Part shown: positions 1 through 7,352 of the stretch, piece after piece
How the letters are laid out: the number at the start of each line of letters is the position of its first letter
Numbering within the stretch: the first letter of the stretch is position 1
Translations under genes and position numbers: made by a program
Assembly (NCBI GenBank): GCA_937900755.1
Contig: CALCDN010000075.1
Coordinates: 1-24,777 of the forward strand
DNA: 24,777 bases
Direction: 5' to 3'
DNA from: an uncultured Acetobacter sp.
Lineage (GTDB): Bacteria > Pseudomonadota > Alphaproteobacteria > Acetobacterales > Acetobacteraceae
Notes under the pieces: generated by a model
What the model was told of the DNA's origin: nothing
Database searches by the model: none
Seen by the model: the letters and a program-made list of their open reading frames with translations, nothing else

Positions 1-57
1 CCACCGAGATCTACACAAGGAGTTTCGTCGGCAGCGTCAGATGTGTATAAGAGACTG
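1..57. other. Illumina P5/Nextera adapter remnant (non-genomic)
   Basis: Positions 1-16 match the 3' end of the Illumina P5 adapter. Positions 17-24 are an index-like octamer, one base from Nextera index S507 as I remember it. Positions 25-38 match the Nextera read-1 primer segment. Positions 39-57 match the 19-bp Tn5 mosaic end with one mismatch at 56. The order P5, index, primer, mosaic end is exactly that of a Nextera library, so this is untrimmed adapter at a contig edge and not a transposon in the genome. Genomic sequence starts at about 58. Confidence 0.96.
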
Positions 58-608
58 GGGGCGATGCGGTGGGGCTTTTGGGCGAGGATCGTGGTCAGGA
101 GTTTACTCTGGACCAACTGGAAGAAAATGTCGCCTATGACCCATCTCGCCGGGTGAATTACCGCACACTGGTCGCGGAAATGCGGGGCGAGCATGAAGCC
201 GCCAAACGCGCGGCGAGTGAGTCTTTGGTCGATGTTCAACAAGCGCCAGCGGCCTTGGTCGCGATTGCGACAAAAGGTGGCGGGCGCATTAACCAGCATT
301 TTGGCCATGCCACGGAATTCCAGATCTATGAGATCTCGGCTCGGGGCATAAAATTTGTTGGACACCGCAAGACAGAACAATACTGCGAAGGCGGCTGGGG
401 CGAGGATGCAACCCTGGATGGCGTGATCGCTACCCTTGAGGGGGTCAGTGCTGTTCTGTGCGGAAAAATTGGTGACTGCCCCAAGGAGTCTCTGGCTGCG
501 GCGGGCATTGTTGCAACGGATGACTATGCCCTTGAATGGATCGAGGAGGGGATAGGCCATTGGTATGAACAGGTGAACGGACAACAGGAACAACGTCAGA
601 TCGCCTGA
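58..608 (+). CDS. nifB: NifB, FeMo-cofactor biosynthesis radical SAM protein (5' truncated)
   Basis: NifB fuses carbide and sulfide into the NifB-co precursor (8Fe core) of the FeMo-cofactor. Only the last ~180 residues are present. The reading frame is already open at the adapter junction and enters in the conserved DAVGLLGEDRG segment at the end of the radical SAM core, so the SAM-binding CxxxCxxC motif is missing. The rest is the C-terminal NifX-like (dinitrogenase iron-molybdenum cofactor) domain, beginning near VAIATKGGGRINQHFGHA. The apparent GTG start at 69 is an internal Val codon. The gene is cut by the contig edge, not mutated in any way I can see. It is followed 32 bp later by fdxN, as in many alphaproteobacterial nif clusters. 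Confidence 0.95.
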
Positions 609-640
609 TCCACTCTATATTTTTATGAAAGGTTGAAGTC

Positions 641-835
641 ATGGCTTACAAAATTGTTACGTCTCAGTGCACTGTCTGTGGTGCTTGCGAGTTCGAATGT
701 CCCAATGCGGCGATTTCTTTGAAGAATGACCTGTACGTTATCAATGCCAAAAAATGCACCGAGTGCGAGGGGCAGTTTGATGTGCCGCAGTGCGCGGCGG
801 TCTGTCCGGTGCCCAAAACCTGCATCCCGGCCTGA
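641..835 (+). CDS. fdxN: FdxN-type 2[4Fe-4S] ferredoxin
   Basis: This is a 64-residue bacterial-type ferredoxin likely to carry two [4Fe-4S] clusters. The first motif is C10-x2-C13-x2-C16-x3-C20-P. The second is the extended form C39-x2-C42-x8-C51-x3-C55-P, with an extra C61 near the end. This arrangement is typical of ferredoxins encoded next to nifB, which are thought to donate electrons to NifB or nitrogenase. It sits 32 bp after nifB with an AAAGG ribosome-binding site at about 627-632, and is probably in the same operon. Family assignment is firm; the exact electron acceptor is inferred from position. Confidence 0.93.
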   Translation: MAYKIVTSQCTVCGACEFECPNAAISLKNDLYVINAKKCTECEGQFDVPQCAAVCPVPKTCIPA

Positions 836-849
836 GGACCTGAAGAACC

Positions 850-1683
850 GTGCCAGATCATGCCGCCGGAGACGATCAGACCAGGGATATTTCCGCCTGG
901 GAGACGGCCGAGCCGCATGACTGGCTCGGCCACAAACTGCAATGTCAGGGTTGTCGGCATGAGGAACTGCACCGTGATGGTCGGTGCAGGCGTGGTCGTG
1001 TGTGCGTGCGGGATGCGCGCGCGCGCAGGATAGAACGCTTTTTTCGGGAAAATCCATCAGGTGCCAATGAGTATCTGGATCATCCCTATTTTGAAGTTCG
1101 GACGTTGGCCGTGCGGTTTGCGTCCATATTCCGGCTGCCAGCACTGATAGATGATCCAGACGCCGAGGTAAGGGCGGGTGTTGCATTACGCCTGCCCACC
1201 TCGCGGATTGAGGTGCTGGCGCAGGACCCGGACCGGCGGGTGCGTATTGCGGTGGCCAGTCGCCTGAGCGGGAAAGCATTGATGAACATGCTTTCTGATG
1301 ACGACTGGTTTGTACGCCTTATTGTGGTGCGGCGCCTGTCGGCGGATTGCCTCGTCGGGGCACTGCACGACCCCGAACCGGATGTACGCCGCTGGGTGGC
1401 GCGGGGGATCAACCCGAAATATTTGTCAGCTCTTGCCGCAGACCCGGAGCCCACGGTGCGCCAGATTGTGGCAACGCGCGCGCAGGACGGACTTTTGCTC
1501 CAGCTTGCGCGGGATAGCGACATCCGGGTCCGGTTTACGTCAATCGAGAGACTGCCATATCCGATGCTCGCAAAACTTGAGCGCGATGATGAACAAATCA
1601 TTCGTGATCTGGTTGCGCGACGTCTTGCAGAGGAACAGCAGGACAGCAGTTCAGGAGGGGAAGATCATGGGATTGGGACGTGA
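850..1683 (+). CDS. LRV-type leucine-rich-variant repeat protein with N-terminal 4Fe-4S site
   Basis: This 277-residue protein has two parts. The N-terminus has four cysteines, C32-x2-C35-x10-C46-x5-C52, matching the [4Fe-4S] domain of the Azotobacter vinelandii LRV protein. From residue 75 to 259 there are seven full and one partial tandem repeats of exactly 24 residues, with a recurring L-x-x-D-P-x-x-x-V-R core. The family is known structurally as an alpha/3-10-helix superhelix, but its role is not established; it occurs in nif regions and may be a scaffold or Fe-S-responsive adaptor. The start is a GTG at 850, because the frame closes just upstream (TGA at 841) and GAGGA lies about 11 bp before it. 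The last 17 bp overlap nifZ. Confidence 0.85.
   Translation: MPDHAAGDDQTRDISAWETAEPHDWLGHKLQCQGCRHEELHRDGRCRRGRVCVRDARARRIERFFRENPSGANEYLDHPYFEVRTLAVRFASIFRLPALIDDPDAEVRAGVALRLPTSRIEVLAQDPDRRVRIAVASRLSGKALMNMLSDDDWFVRLIVVRRLSADCLVGALHDPEPDVRRWVARGINPKYLSALAADPEPTVRQIVATRAQDGLLLQLARDSDIRVRFTSIERLPYPMLAKLERDDEQIIRDLVARRLAEEQQDSSSGGEDHGIGT
1072..1626 (+). repeat. In-gene tandem repeats, 24-residue (72-bp) LRV units
   Basis: The encoded protein shows consecutive 24-residue units starting at residues 75, 99, 123, 147, 171, 195 and 219, plus a 17-residue partial unit at 243. There is no insertion or deletion between units. The conserved positions are a Leu at unit start, Asp at position 4, Val-Arg at 9-10 and a further hydrophobic/Arg pair. 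DNA identity between units is low by eye, so these are old protein repeats rather than a recent DNA expansion. Confidence 0.85.
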
Positions 1684-1951
1684 GGAAGAAGTAGAAACAC
1701 GCGGCAAGCCTGTTTTTATGCCGGGCACCAAGGTCAGGGCCACGCGGTATGTCAAAAATGACGGAACGTTTGCAGGTCGTGAAATTGGAGAAATGCTCGT
1801 CCACAAAGGCGATATTGGTTACGTGCGCGATATCGGCGTTTTTTTGCAGCGGTACTATATTTACGCGGTTGAGTTTGTAGAACGCGGCACCATTGTTGGC
1901 ATGCGGGCCCGTGAGCTTCATGCGGAAATTGAAAATAGGAGTGGGCCATGA
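1667..1951 (+). CDS. nifZ: NifZ, nitrogenase P-cluster maturation protein
   Basis: NifZ is a small protein that helps NifH mature the second P-cluster of the MoFe protein. This 94-residue product shows the family core: a PGTKVRA segment, then G-R-x-I-G near residues 36-40, a KGDIGYVRDIG segment, and a Y-x-V-E-F strand (YIYAVEFVERG). The ATG at 1667 was chosen over longer in-frame starts because a strong AGGAGGGG site at 1652-1659 precedes it and the homologous region begins there. It starts inside the end of the LRV gene and ends overlapping nifT by 4 bp, so translation is probably coupled. Confidence 0.92.
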   Translation: MGLGREEEVETRGKPVFMPGTKVRATRYVKNDGTFAGREIGEMLVHKGDIGYVRDIGVFLQRYYIYAVEFVERGTIVGMRARELHAEIENRSGP

Positions 1952-2166
1952 AGGTGATGCTACGTCGGAATGACCGGGGTCTGTCGGTTTATGTACCGAA
2001 AAAAGATCTCGAACAGCTTGTGGTTGAACAGGAAAAGGAAACGCTCTGGGGCGGCTGGGTCCGGCTCAAGAACGGTTGGGTACTCGCACTCCCCGTCATG
2101 GAAAGCGACACAAAGCTGCCAATAACGGTGAATGCGCGCCGTATTGGCGAGGAGGACGGCGAATGA
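1948..2166 (+). CDS. nifT: NifT/FixU family protein
   Basis: This 72-residue protein matches NifT (FixU): MKVMLRR start, GLSVYVPKKDLE, then the hallmark ETLWGGWVRLKNGW block and LPITVNARR near the end. The family is consistently found in nif clusters, but its function is not settled and knockouts usually have mild phenotypes. The start overlaps the nifZ stop (ATGA at 1948), and its own stop overlaps the next gene the same way, indicating a translationally coupled chain nifZ-nifT-SIR2-like. Confidence 0.93.
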   Translation: MKVMLRRNDRGLSVYVPKKDLEQLVVEQEKETLWGGWVRLKNGWVLALPVMESDTKLPITVNARRIGEEDGE

Positions 2167-3038
2167 TCAGCTGGGACCACCTATTCGCGCGCATCAGTGC
2201 CGGGCATCTGGTGCCTTATCTGGGTCCGGGCATGACGGCAATGGCCCTGGACCTGCAAAAGCAGTCCACCCAAAGAGCGGGGCAGAACGAGGAAGCGGAG
2301 AGCACCATACCGGCCAGCACACAGGAGCTGGCAGATTTTTTTGGTCGCCACGTGGCTCTGCCCAAACGGGCTCGTGGTAATCCGTGGGCTTCCGCGCAGT
2401 ATATTGAAAGCAAACGCCACCGCCAGACGCTGGACGGCCTGATGGATCGGGCGTTTGCCATGCCTGTTGCGCCATCACCGTTGCATTTCAGCCTCGCGGC
2501 CAGTGCGCCATCCATGATTGTTGACACATGGTACGACGGGATCATGCGTGTGGCGCTGGATTGTGTGGCGGGCAAGCGTTGGGGGGAGGTCCAGGGCACG
2601 CCAAGAACGGGAGTGCGCGACTTTACCTGGTACCGTGCGTACGATGCCCAGGGTGATGCGGTGGACGTGCAAGATGCCGCAGAGTGGAAGACACTGCTCT
2701 ACAAGCCGCATGGTTCGGTCTCGCCCGCGCACCATTACCTGGTTGCTGATTCCGATTATGTCGAAGTGCTGACAGAACTCGACATCCAGACGCCGATTCC
2801 CGACATTGTGCAACAGCGCCGCACACATGTAGGGTTTTTGTTCCTCGGATGCCGCTTTGATGACCAGATGCTGCGTTCGTATGCCCGCCAGATCATGAAG
2901 CGTTCGGCGGGACCGCATTACGCTATTCTGTCCAATGTTGAACTGACACGGAATGAACTCCGTTTTCTGGATGAAATGCAGATTACCCGGCTTGATCTGC
3001 CGCTTGTCGGCGCGGACTATGTCAGCAATCTTGCATAG
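2163..3038 (+). CDS. SIR2-like domain protein in nif operon
   Basis: This 291-residue protein resembles SIR2-like (SIR2_2-type) proteins. VPYLGPGMT (17-25) matches the Gly-rich NAD-binding loop. VDTWYDGIM (120-128) aligns with the usual TTNYD catalytic segment, LYKPHGS (179-185) with the KLHGS histidine motif, DSDYVEVL (196-203) with the eeDY segment, and FLFLGCRFDDQMLR (225-238) with the C-terminal FLGYSFDD block. The catalytic Asn of the TTNYD motif is Trp (W123), so NAD hydrolysis or deacylation is doubtful. The start at 2163 overlaps the nifT stop (ATGA). It is the last gene before a terminator. Such genes are found in other nif clusters; I do not know a demonstrated role. Confidence 0.75.
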   Translation: MISWDHLFARISAGHLVPYLGPGMTAMALDLQKQSTQRAGQNEEAESTIPASTQELADFFGRHVALPKRARGNPWASAQYIESKRHRQTLDGLMDRAFAMPVAPSPLHFSLAASAPSMIVDTWYDGIMRVALDCVAGKRWGEVQGTPRTGVRDFTWYRAYDAQGDAVDVQDAAEWKTLLYKPHGSVSPAHHYLVADSDYVEVLTELDIQTPIPDIVQQRRTHVGFLFLGCRFDDQMLRSYARQIMKRSAGPHYAILSNVELTRNELRFLDEMQITRLDLPLVGADYVSNLA

Positions 3039-3072
3039 GCCACACAAAATGTCGGTTTGTGTGGCCTTTTTT
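3038..3072 (+). terminator. Rho-independent terminator after SIR2-like gene
   Basis: There is a perfect 11-bp stem: GGCCACACAAA at 3038-3048 pairs with TTTGTGTGGCC at 3056-3066, with a 7-nt loop, followed by six T at 3067-3072. The first G is the last base of the stop codon. It closes the nifB-fdxN-LRV-nifZ-nifT-SIR2 unit and separates it from nifH. Confidence 0.95.
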
Positions 3073-3183
3073 GTTCCATCATTAAGAATATGCAGCGTGT
3101 AAAAGATATTTTGTAAATAATTGGCGCATTACGATCTTCTTTTTTAATTTATTTCAGAATTTTCAGTCCACGCGATCATGGCT

Positions 3184-3199
3184 TGGCACAGCATTTGCG
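3184..3199 (+). promoter_or_regulatory. Sigma-54 (-24/-12) promoter of nifHDK
   Basis: TGGCAC at 3184-3189, a 5-bp spacer and TTGCG at 3195-3199 match the RpoN consensus TGGCAC-N5-TTGCW. It lies 64 bp upstream of the nifH ATG, giving a leader of roughly 50 nt. I found no perfect TGT-N10-ACA NifA site between the terminator and this promoter. Confidence 0.93.
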
Positions 3200-3263
3200 A
3201 CAAACAGGATGTGTCGGACGCGTTGTCCGAAACAGGCAGTTCCATCAATACAGGACCGAAATC

Positions 3264-4160
3264 ATGGGTAAGCTTCGTCAGATCGCCTTTTATGGCAAGG
3301 GAGGGATCGGAAAATCGACCACTTCCCAGAATACGCTCGCCGCTCTCGTTGAGATGGGGCAGAAGATCCTGATCGTTGGATGTGATCCCAAGGCTGACTC
3401 CACACGTCTGATTCTGAACGCCAAGGCACAGGACACGGTTCTCAGCCTTGCCGCAGAAGCGGGTTCCGTGGAGGACCTTGAGCTCGAAGACGTTCTCAAA
3501 GTCGGTTACAACGGCATCAAATGCGTTGAATCCGGTGGCCCGGAACCAGGCGTTGGCTGCGCTGGGCGTGGGGTTATCACGTCCATTAACTTCCTGGAAG
3601 AAAACGGCGCGTATGACGATGTGGACTACGTCTCCTACGACGTGCTGGGTGACGTGGTTTGCGGCGGGTTCGCCATGCCGATCCGCGAAAACAAGGCGCA
3701 GGAAATCTACATTGTCATGTCCGGCGAAATGATGGCGCTGTATGCCGCCAACAACATCGCCAAAGGGATTCTGAAATACGCGCATTCCGGTGGCGTGCGT
3801 CTGGGCGGGCTGATCTGCAACGAACGTCAGACGGACCGTGAATATGATCTGGCCGATGCGCTGGCCAAGCGTCTGAACTCCAAGCTCATCCATTTTGTGC
3901 CGCGTGCCAACATTGTTCAGCATGCTGAGCTGCGTCGTCAGACGGTGATCGAATACGCTCCCGAAAGCCAGCAGGCAGCGGAATACCGCGAACTGGCACG
4001 CAAAATCCATGAAAACTCGGGCCAGGGCACCGTTCCGACCCCGATCACCATGGAAGAACTGGAAGAAATGCTGCTCGAATTCGGTATCATGAAGACCGAA
4101 GAACAGCAGCTGGCCGAACTGGCTGCCAAGGAAGCCGCAAAAGCTACCGCAACAGCGTGA
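3264..4160 (+). CDS. nifH: Nitrogenase iron protein NifH (dinitrogenase reductase)
   Basis: NifH is the ATP-dependent electron donor to the MoFe protein and also acts in FeMo-co and P-cluster assembly. The 298-residue product has the P-loop GKGGIGKS (11-18), and cluster-ligand cysteines C99 and C133 that bridge the dimer with one [4Fe-4S]. R102 in the CAGRG segment is the residue that DraT ADP-ribosylates in organisms that have it; no draT/draG lies in this window. The ATG at 3264 is chosen because the family begins MxKLRQIAFYGKGG; longer in-frame starts lie within the promoter. The C-terminus ends in an Ala/Lys-rich tail. It is the first gene of the sigma-54-driven nifHDK operon. Confidence 0.99.
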   Translation: MGKLRQIAFYGKGGIGKSTTSQNTLAALVEMGQKILIVGCDPKADSTRLILNAKAQDTVLSLAAEAGSVEDLELEDVLKVGYNGIKCVESGGPEPGVGCAGRGVITSINFLEENGAYDDVDYVSYDVLGDVVCGGFAMPIRENKAQEIYIVMSGEMMALYAANNIAKGILKYAHSGGVRLGGLICNERQTDREYDLADALAKRLNSKLIHFVPRANIVQHAELRRQTVIEYAPESQQAAEYRELARKIHENSGQGTVPTPITMEELEEMLLEFGIMKTEEQQLAELAAKEAAKATATA

Positions 4161-4166
4161 TCCTGA

Positions 4167-4202
4167 GCCGGGCGGGTCGGGTTCGTCCCGTGCCCGCCAG
4201 GC
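4167..4202 (+). other. nifH-nifD intercistronic hairpin
   Basis: GCC at 4167-4169 with GGC at 4200-4202, GGCGGG at 4171-4176 with CCCGCC at 4193-4198, and CGGG at 4178-4181 with CCCG at 4187-4190 form a GC-rich stem closed by a UUCGU loop. No T run follows, so it is not a classical terminator. A stabilising or partially attenuating element that raises nifH over nifD is the likely role (inference). Confidence 0.75.
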
Positions 4203-4232
4203 TTTTCGCTCTCGAAACCCAGGAGAAAGACG

Positions 4233-5723
4233 ATGAGCCTCGATGAAGGGACCATCAACGACCCCACGCTGCCAGAACGCCTGATCGCAGAGGTTCTGGA
4301 AGCGTACCCGGACAAATCCCGCAAGCGCCGCCAGAAGCATCTGAGTGTTTCCACAACACCGGACGCCGAGGAAAAAGCTGACGGGGCACTGAGTGAATGT
4401 GACGTCAAGTCGAACGTCAAGTCCATTCCCGGTGTCATGACCATTCGTGGCTGCGCTTACGCGGGCTCAAAAGGTGTGGTCTGGGGTCCGATCAAGGACA
4501 TGGTGCACATCAGCCATGGACCCGTCGGTTGCGGACAATATTCTTGGTCGCAGCGTCGGAACTACTACATTGGCAATACGGGCGTGGATTCATTCGTGAC
4601 AATGCAGTTCACGTCTGATTTCCAAGAACGTGACATTGTTTTCGGTGGCGACAAGAAGCTTGAAAAGATCATTGACGAAATTGATGAACTTTTCCCGCTC
4701 GCCAAAGGTATTTCTATCCAGTCCGAGTGCCCGATCGGCCTGATTGGTGATGATATCGAAGCCGTTTCGCGCAAAAAGAAGAAAGAAACCGGAAAAACCA
4801 TTGTGCCCGTGCGGTGCGAAGGTTTCCGCGGTGTTTCTCAGTCCCTTGGTCACCACATTGCGAATGACGCCATTCGTGACTGGGTGTTCAACCAGGAAGG
4901 TGCTGAAGACAAATTCGAAACCACGGCCTATGACGTCAACGTCATCGGGGATTACAACATCGGTGGTGACGCATGGTCTTCTCGTATTCTTCTTGAAGAA
5001 ATCGGGCTGCGCGTGGTTGGCAACTGGTCGGGCGATGCAACGCTGGCCGAGATGGAGCGCGCCCCAAAGGCCAAGCTCAATCTTATCCACTGCTACCGCT
5101 CCATGAACTACATCTGCCGTTACATGGAAGAAAAGTACAATATTCCCTGGGTGGAATATAACTTCTTCGGTCCGTCCCAGATTGCCGCGTCCCTGCGCAA
5201 GATCGCAGCTCTGTTTGACGAGACAATCCAGGCGAACGCAGAGCGGGTCATTGCCAAGTATCAGCCTCTGGTTGACGCAATCCTGGCGAAGTACAAGCCT
5301 CGCCTCGAAGGCAAGACGGTCATGCTTTATGTGGGCGGTCTGCGTCCGCGCCACGTGGTCAATGCCTATGACGATCTGGGCATGGTCATTACCGGCACGG
5401 GTTACGAATTCGCGCATAGCGATGACTACCAGCGCACCGGCCATTACGTGCGTGAAGGCACCCTGATCTATGATGACGTGACGGGCTACGAACTGGAGCG
5501 CTTTATCGAAGGCATGCGTCCTGATCTGGTCGGCTCTGGCATCAAGGAAAAATACCCTGTGCAGAAAATGGGTATTCCGTTCCGTCAGATGCACTCCTGG
5601 GATTATTCCGGCCCCTACCATGGTTACGACGGCTTTGCGATTTTCGCGCGTGACATGGACCTGGCCATCAACAACCCGGTCTGGGGGCTGTTCAAGGCGC
5701 CCTGGAAAAAAGAAGCGGCCTGA
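4233..5723 (+). CDS. nifD: Nitrogenase MoFe protein alpha chain NifD
   Basis: NifD forms the alpha2beta2 dinitrogenase with NifK and holds the FeMo-cofactor. The 496-residue product keeps all key residues at a constant offset of +12 from Azotobacter vinelandii: P-cluster cysteines C74, C100 and C166; FeMo-co ligands C287 (IHCYRS) and H454 (RQMHSWDYSGPYHG); and active-site Q203 and H207 (VSQSLGHH). This makes it a conventional Mo nitrogenase rather than a VnfD/AnfD type. The ATG at 4233 follows an AGGAG site at about 4221. The gene is separated from nifH by a 72-bp gap with a hairpin. Confidence 0.99.
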   Translation: MSLDEGTINDPTLPERLIAEVLEAYPDKSRKRRQKHLSVSTTPDAEEKADGALSECDVKSNVKSIPGVMTIRGCAYAGSKGVVWGPIKDMVHISHGPVGCGQYSWSQRRNYYIGNTGVDSFVTMQFTSDFQERDIVFGGDKKLEKIIDEIDELFPLAKGISIQSECPIGLIGDDIEAVSRKKKKETGKTIVPVRCEGFRGVSQSLGHHIANDAIRDWVFNQEGAEDKFETTAYDVNVIGDYNIGGDAWSSRILLEEIGLRVVGNWSGDATLAEMERAPKAKLNLIHCYRSMNYICRYMEEKYNIPWVEYNFFGPSQIAASLRKIAALFDETIQANAERVIAKYQPLVDAILAKYKPRLEGKTVMLYVGGLRPRHVVNAYDDLGMVITGTGYEFAHSDDYQRTGHYVREGTLIYDDVTGYELERFIEGMRPDLVGSGIKEKYPVQKMGIPFRQMHSWDYSGPYHGYDGFAIFARDMDLAINNPVWGLFKAPWKKEAA

Positions 5724-5752
5724 GGCTGTTTCTTACAAATGAACTGAGCAGG

Positions 5753-5779
5753 CGTGTGGTGCCGTCTGGCGCACCCACG
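5753..5779 (+). other. nifD-nifK intercistronic hairpin
   Basis: CGTG at 5753-5756 pairs with CACG at 5776-5779, and GGTGC at 5758-5762 pairs with GCACC at 5771-5775, with one bulged T and an 8-nt loop. It is weaker than the hairpins on either side of nifDK. It lies just before the nifK ribosome-binding site (GAGGAGC, about 5787-5793). Confidence 0.5.
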
Positions 5780-5800
5780 TCCTGAAGAGGAGCAAGGACA

Positions 5801-7336
5801 ATGCCACAGTCCGTTGACAAGATTCTCGACCACGCGCCGCTGTTTCGGGAACCAGAATACAAAGACATGCTCGCCCGTAAGGCCGAGTTCGAGAACATGC
5901 CCCCGGTCGAGCAGGTCACCCAGATTGCTGACTGGACAAAAAGCTGGGACTACCGCGAAAAGAACTTCGCGCGTGAGTCACTGAGCGTCAACCCGGCCAA
6001 GGCGTGTCAGCCTCTGGGCGCTGTGTTTGTGGCATCCGGTTTTGAGCGCACAATGAGCTTCGTGCATGGCTCGCAAGGTTGCGTGGCCTATTATCGCTCG
6101 CATCTGTCACGGCATTTCAAGGAACCGTCCTCGGCTGTGTCCTCTTCCATGACCGAAGATGCCGCCGTTTTTGGTGGCCTCAACAACATGGTTGATGGTC
6201 TGGCGAATACCTACAATCTGTATTCGCCCAAGATGATTGCCGTTTCCACCACCTGCATGGCCGAAGTCATCGGCGATGACCTTAATGCCTTTATCGCCAC
6301 GGCAAAGGAAAAAGAGTCGGTTCCGGCAGACTTCGATGTGCCTTTTGCCCATACACCGGCATTTGTTGGCAGCCATGTGACCGGCTACGACAACATGCTC
6401 AAGGGTATTCTGGACCATTTCTGGAAAGGCAAGGAAGCCAAAGCCAATGGTTCCTTGAACATCATTCCGGGGTTTGATGGTTTTGCTGTTGGCAACAACC
6501 GCGAACTCAAGCGTATCCTGGATGTGATGGGCGTGGACTACACGATCCTTTCCGACGTGTCTGACCAGTTTGACACACCCTCGGATGGTGAGTTCCGCAT
6601 GTATGACGGCGGCACGCCGATCGAAGCGACCAAGAATGCGGTCAATGCTTCGGCCACGCTGTCCTTGCAGGAATATTGCACGCCCAAGACGCTGGACTAC
6701 GCTGCAAGCTTTGGCCAGAAAACAAAATCCCTGCATTACCCGATCGGGGTTGGCGGCACGGATGACCTGCTGAGCAGCATTTCCGAACTGACGGGCAAGC
6801 CTGTGCCGGAAGCGCTGGAACTCGAACGTGGCCGTCTTGTGGACGCCATGGCGGATAGCCAGTCCTGGTTGCATGGCAAAACCTATGCAATCTATGGCGA
6901 CCCCGACTTTGTGTATGGCATGGCGCGCTTTGTTCTGGAAACAGGCGGCGAACCCAAGCATTGCCTTGCAACAAACGGCTCCAAGGCATGGGAAGCCCAG
7001 ATGCAGGAACTGTTTGACAGCTCCCCGTTCGGGGCTGGCTGCAAGGCATGGGGCGGGCGTGACCTGTGGCACATGCGCTCGCTGCTGGCGACGGAAGAAG
7101 TGGATCTGCTGATCGGCAATTCCTACGGCAAGTATCTGGAACGTGACACAAAAACTCCTCTGATCCGGCTGATGTTCCCGATCTTTGATCGTCATCATCA
7201 TCACCGTTTCCCGGTTTGGGGTTACCAGGGTGGATTGCGTGTTCTGGTGACAATTCTGGACAAAATCTTTGATTGTCTGGACCAGGATACGATGGACCCT
7301 GGCGTTACAGACTACTCTTTCGACCTGACGCGTTAA
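5801..7336 (+). CDS. nifK: Nitrogenase MoFe protein beta chain NifK
   Basis: NifK is the beta subunit of dinitrogenase and shares the P-cluster with NifD. The 511-residue product has P-cluster cysteines C69 (PAKACQPLGA), C94 (GSQGCVAYYRSH) and C152 (STTCMAEVIGDD), one position lower than in A. vinelandii (70, 95, 153). The N-terminal extension (DKILDHAPLFREPEYKDML) is typical of class I NifK. The ATG at 5801 follows a GAGGAGC site. It is the third gene of the nifHDK operon and is followed by a perfect hairpin before nifE. Confidence 0.99.
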   Translation: MPQSVDKILDHAPLFREPEYKDMLARKAEFENMPPVEQVTQIADWTKSWDYREKNFARESLSVNPAKACQPLGAVFVASGFERTMSFVHGSQGCVAYYRSHLSRHFKEPSSAVSSSMTEDAAVFGGLNNMVDGLANTYNLYSPKMIAVSTTCMAEVIGDDLNAFIATAKEKESVPADFDVPFAHTPAFVGSHVTGYDNMLKGILDHFWKGKEAKANGSLNIIPGFDGFAVGNNRELKRILDVMGVDYTILSDVSDQFDTPSDGEFRMYDGGTPIEATKNAVNASATLSLQEYCTPKTLDYAASFGQKTKSLHYPIGVGGTDDLLSSISELTGKPVPEALELERGRLVDAMADSQSWLHGKTYAIYGDPDFVYGMARFVLETGGEPKHCLATNGSKAWEAQMQELFDSSPFGAGCKAWGGRDLWHMRSLLATEEVDLLIGNSYGKYLERDTKTPLIRLMFPIFDRHHHHRFPVWGYQGGLRVLVTILDKIFDCLDQDTMDPGVTDYSFDLTR

Positions 7337-7352
7337 AAACGTCTTTTTACCC

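Noticed and set aside
39..57. Tn5-like mosaic end suggesting a transposon insertion in nifB
   Set aside because: It is directly preceded by P5 and Nextera primer sequence, so it comes from library preparation and not from a mobile element.
2076..2162. Longer SIR2-like protein starting at 2076 within nifT
   Set aside because: The first 29 codons overlap nifT in another frame and have no similarity; the ATGA overlap at 2163 fits the operon pattern.
3183..3263. Longer NifH starting at TTG 3183
   Set aside because: The start would lie inside the sigma-54 promoter, and the family begins at MGKLRQIAFYGKGG (3264).
4590..5621. 343-codon open frame on the - strand within nifD
   Set aside because: Shadow of nifD; no domain recognised and no promoter or ribosome-binding site on that strand.
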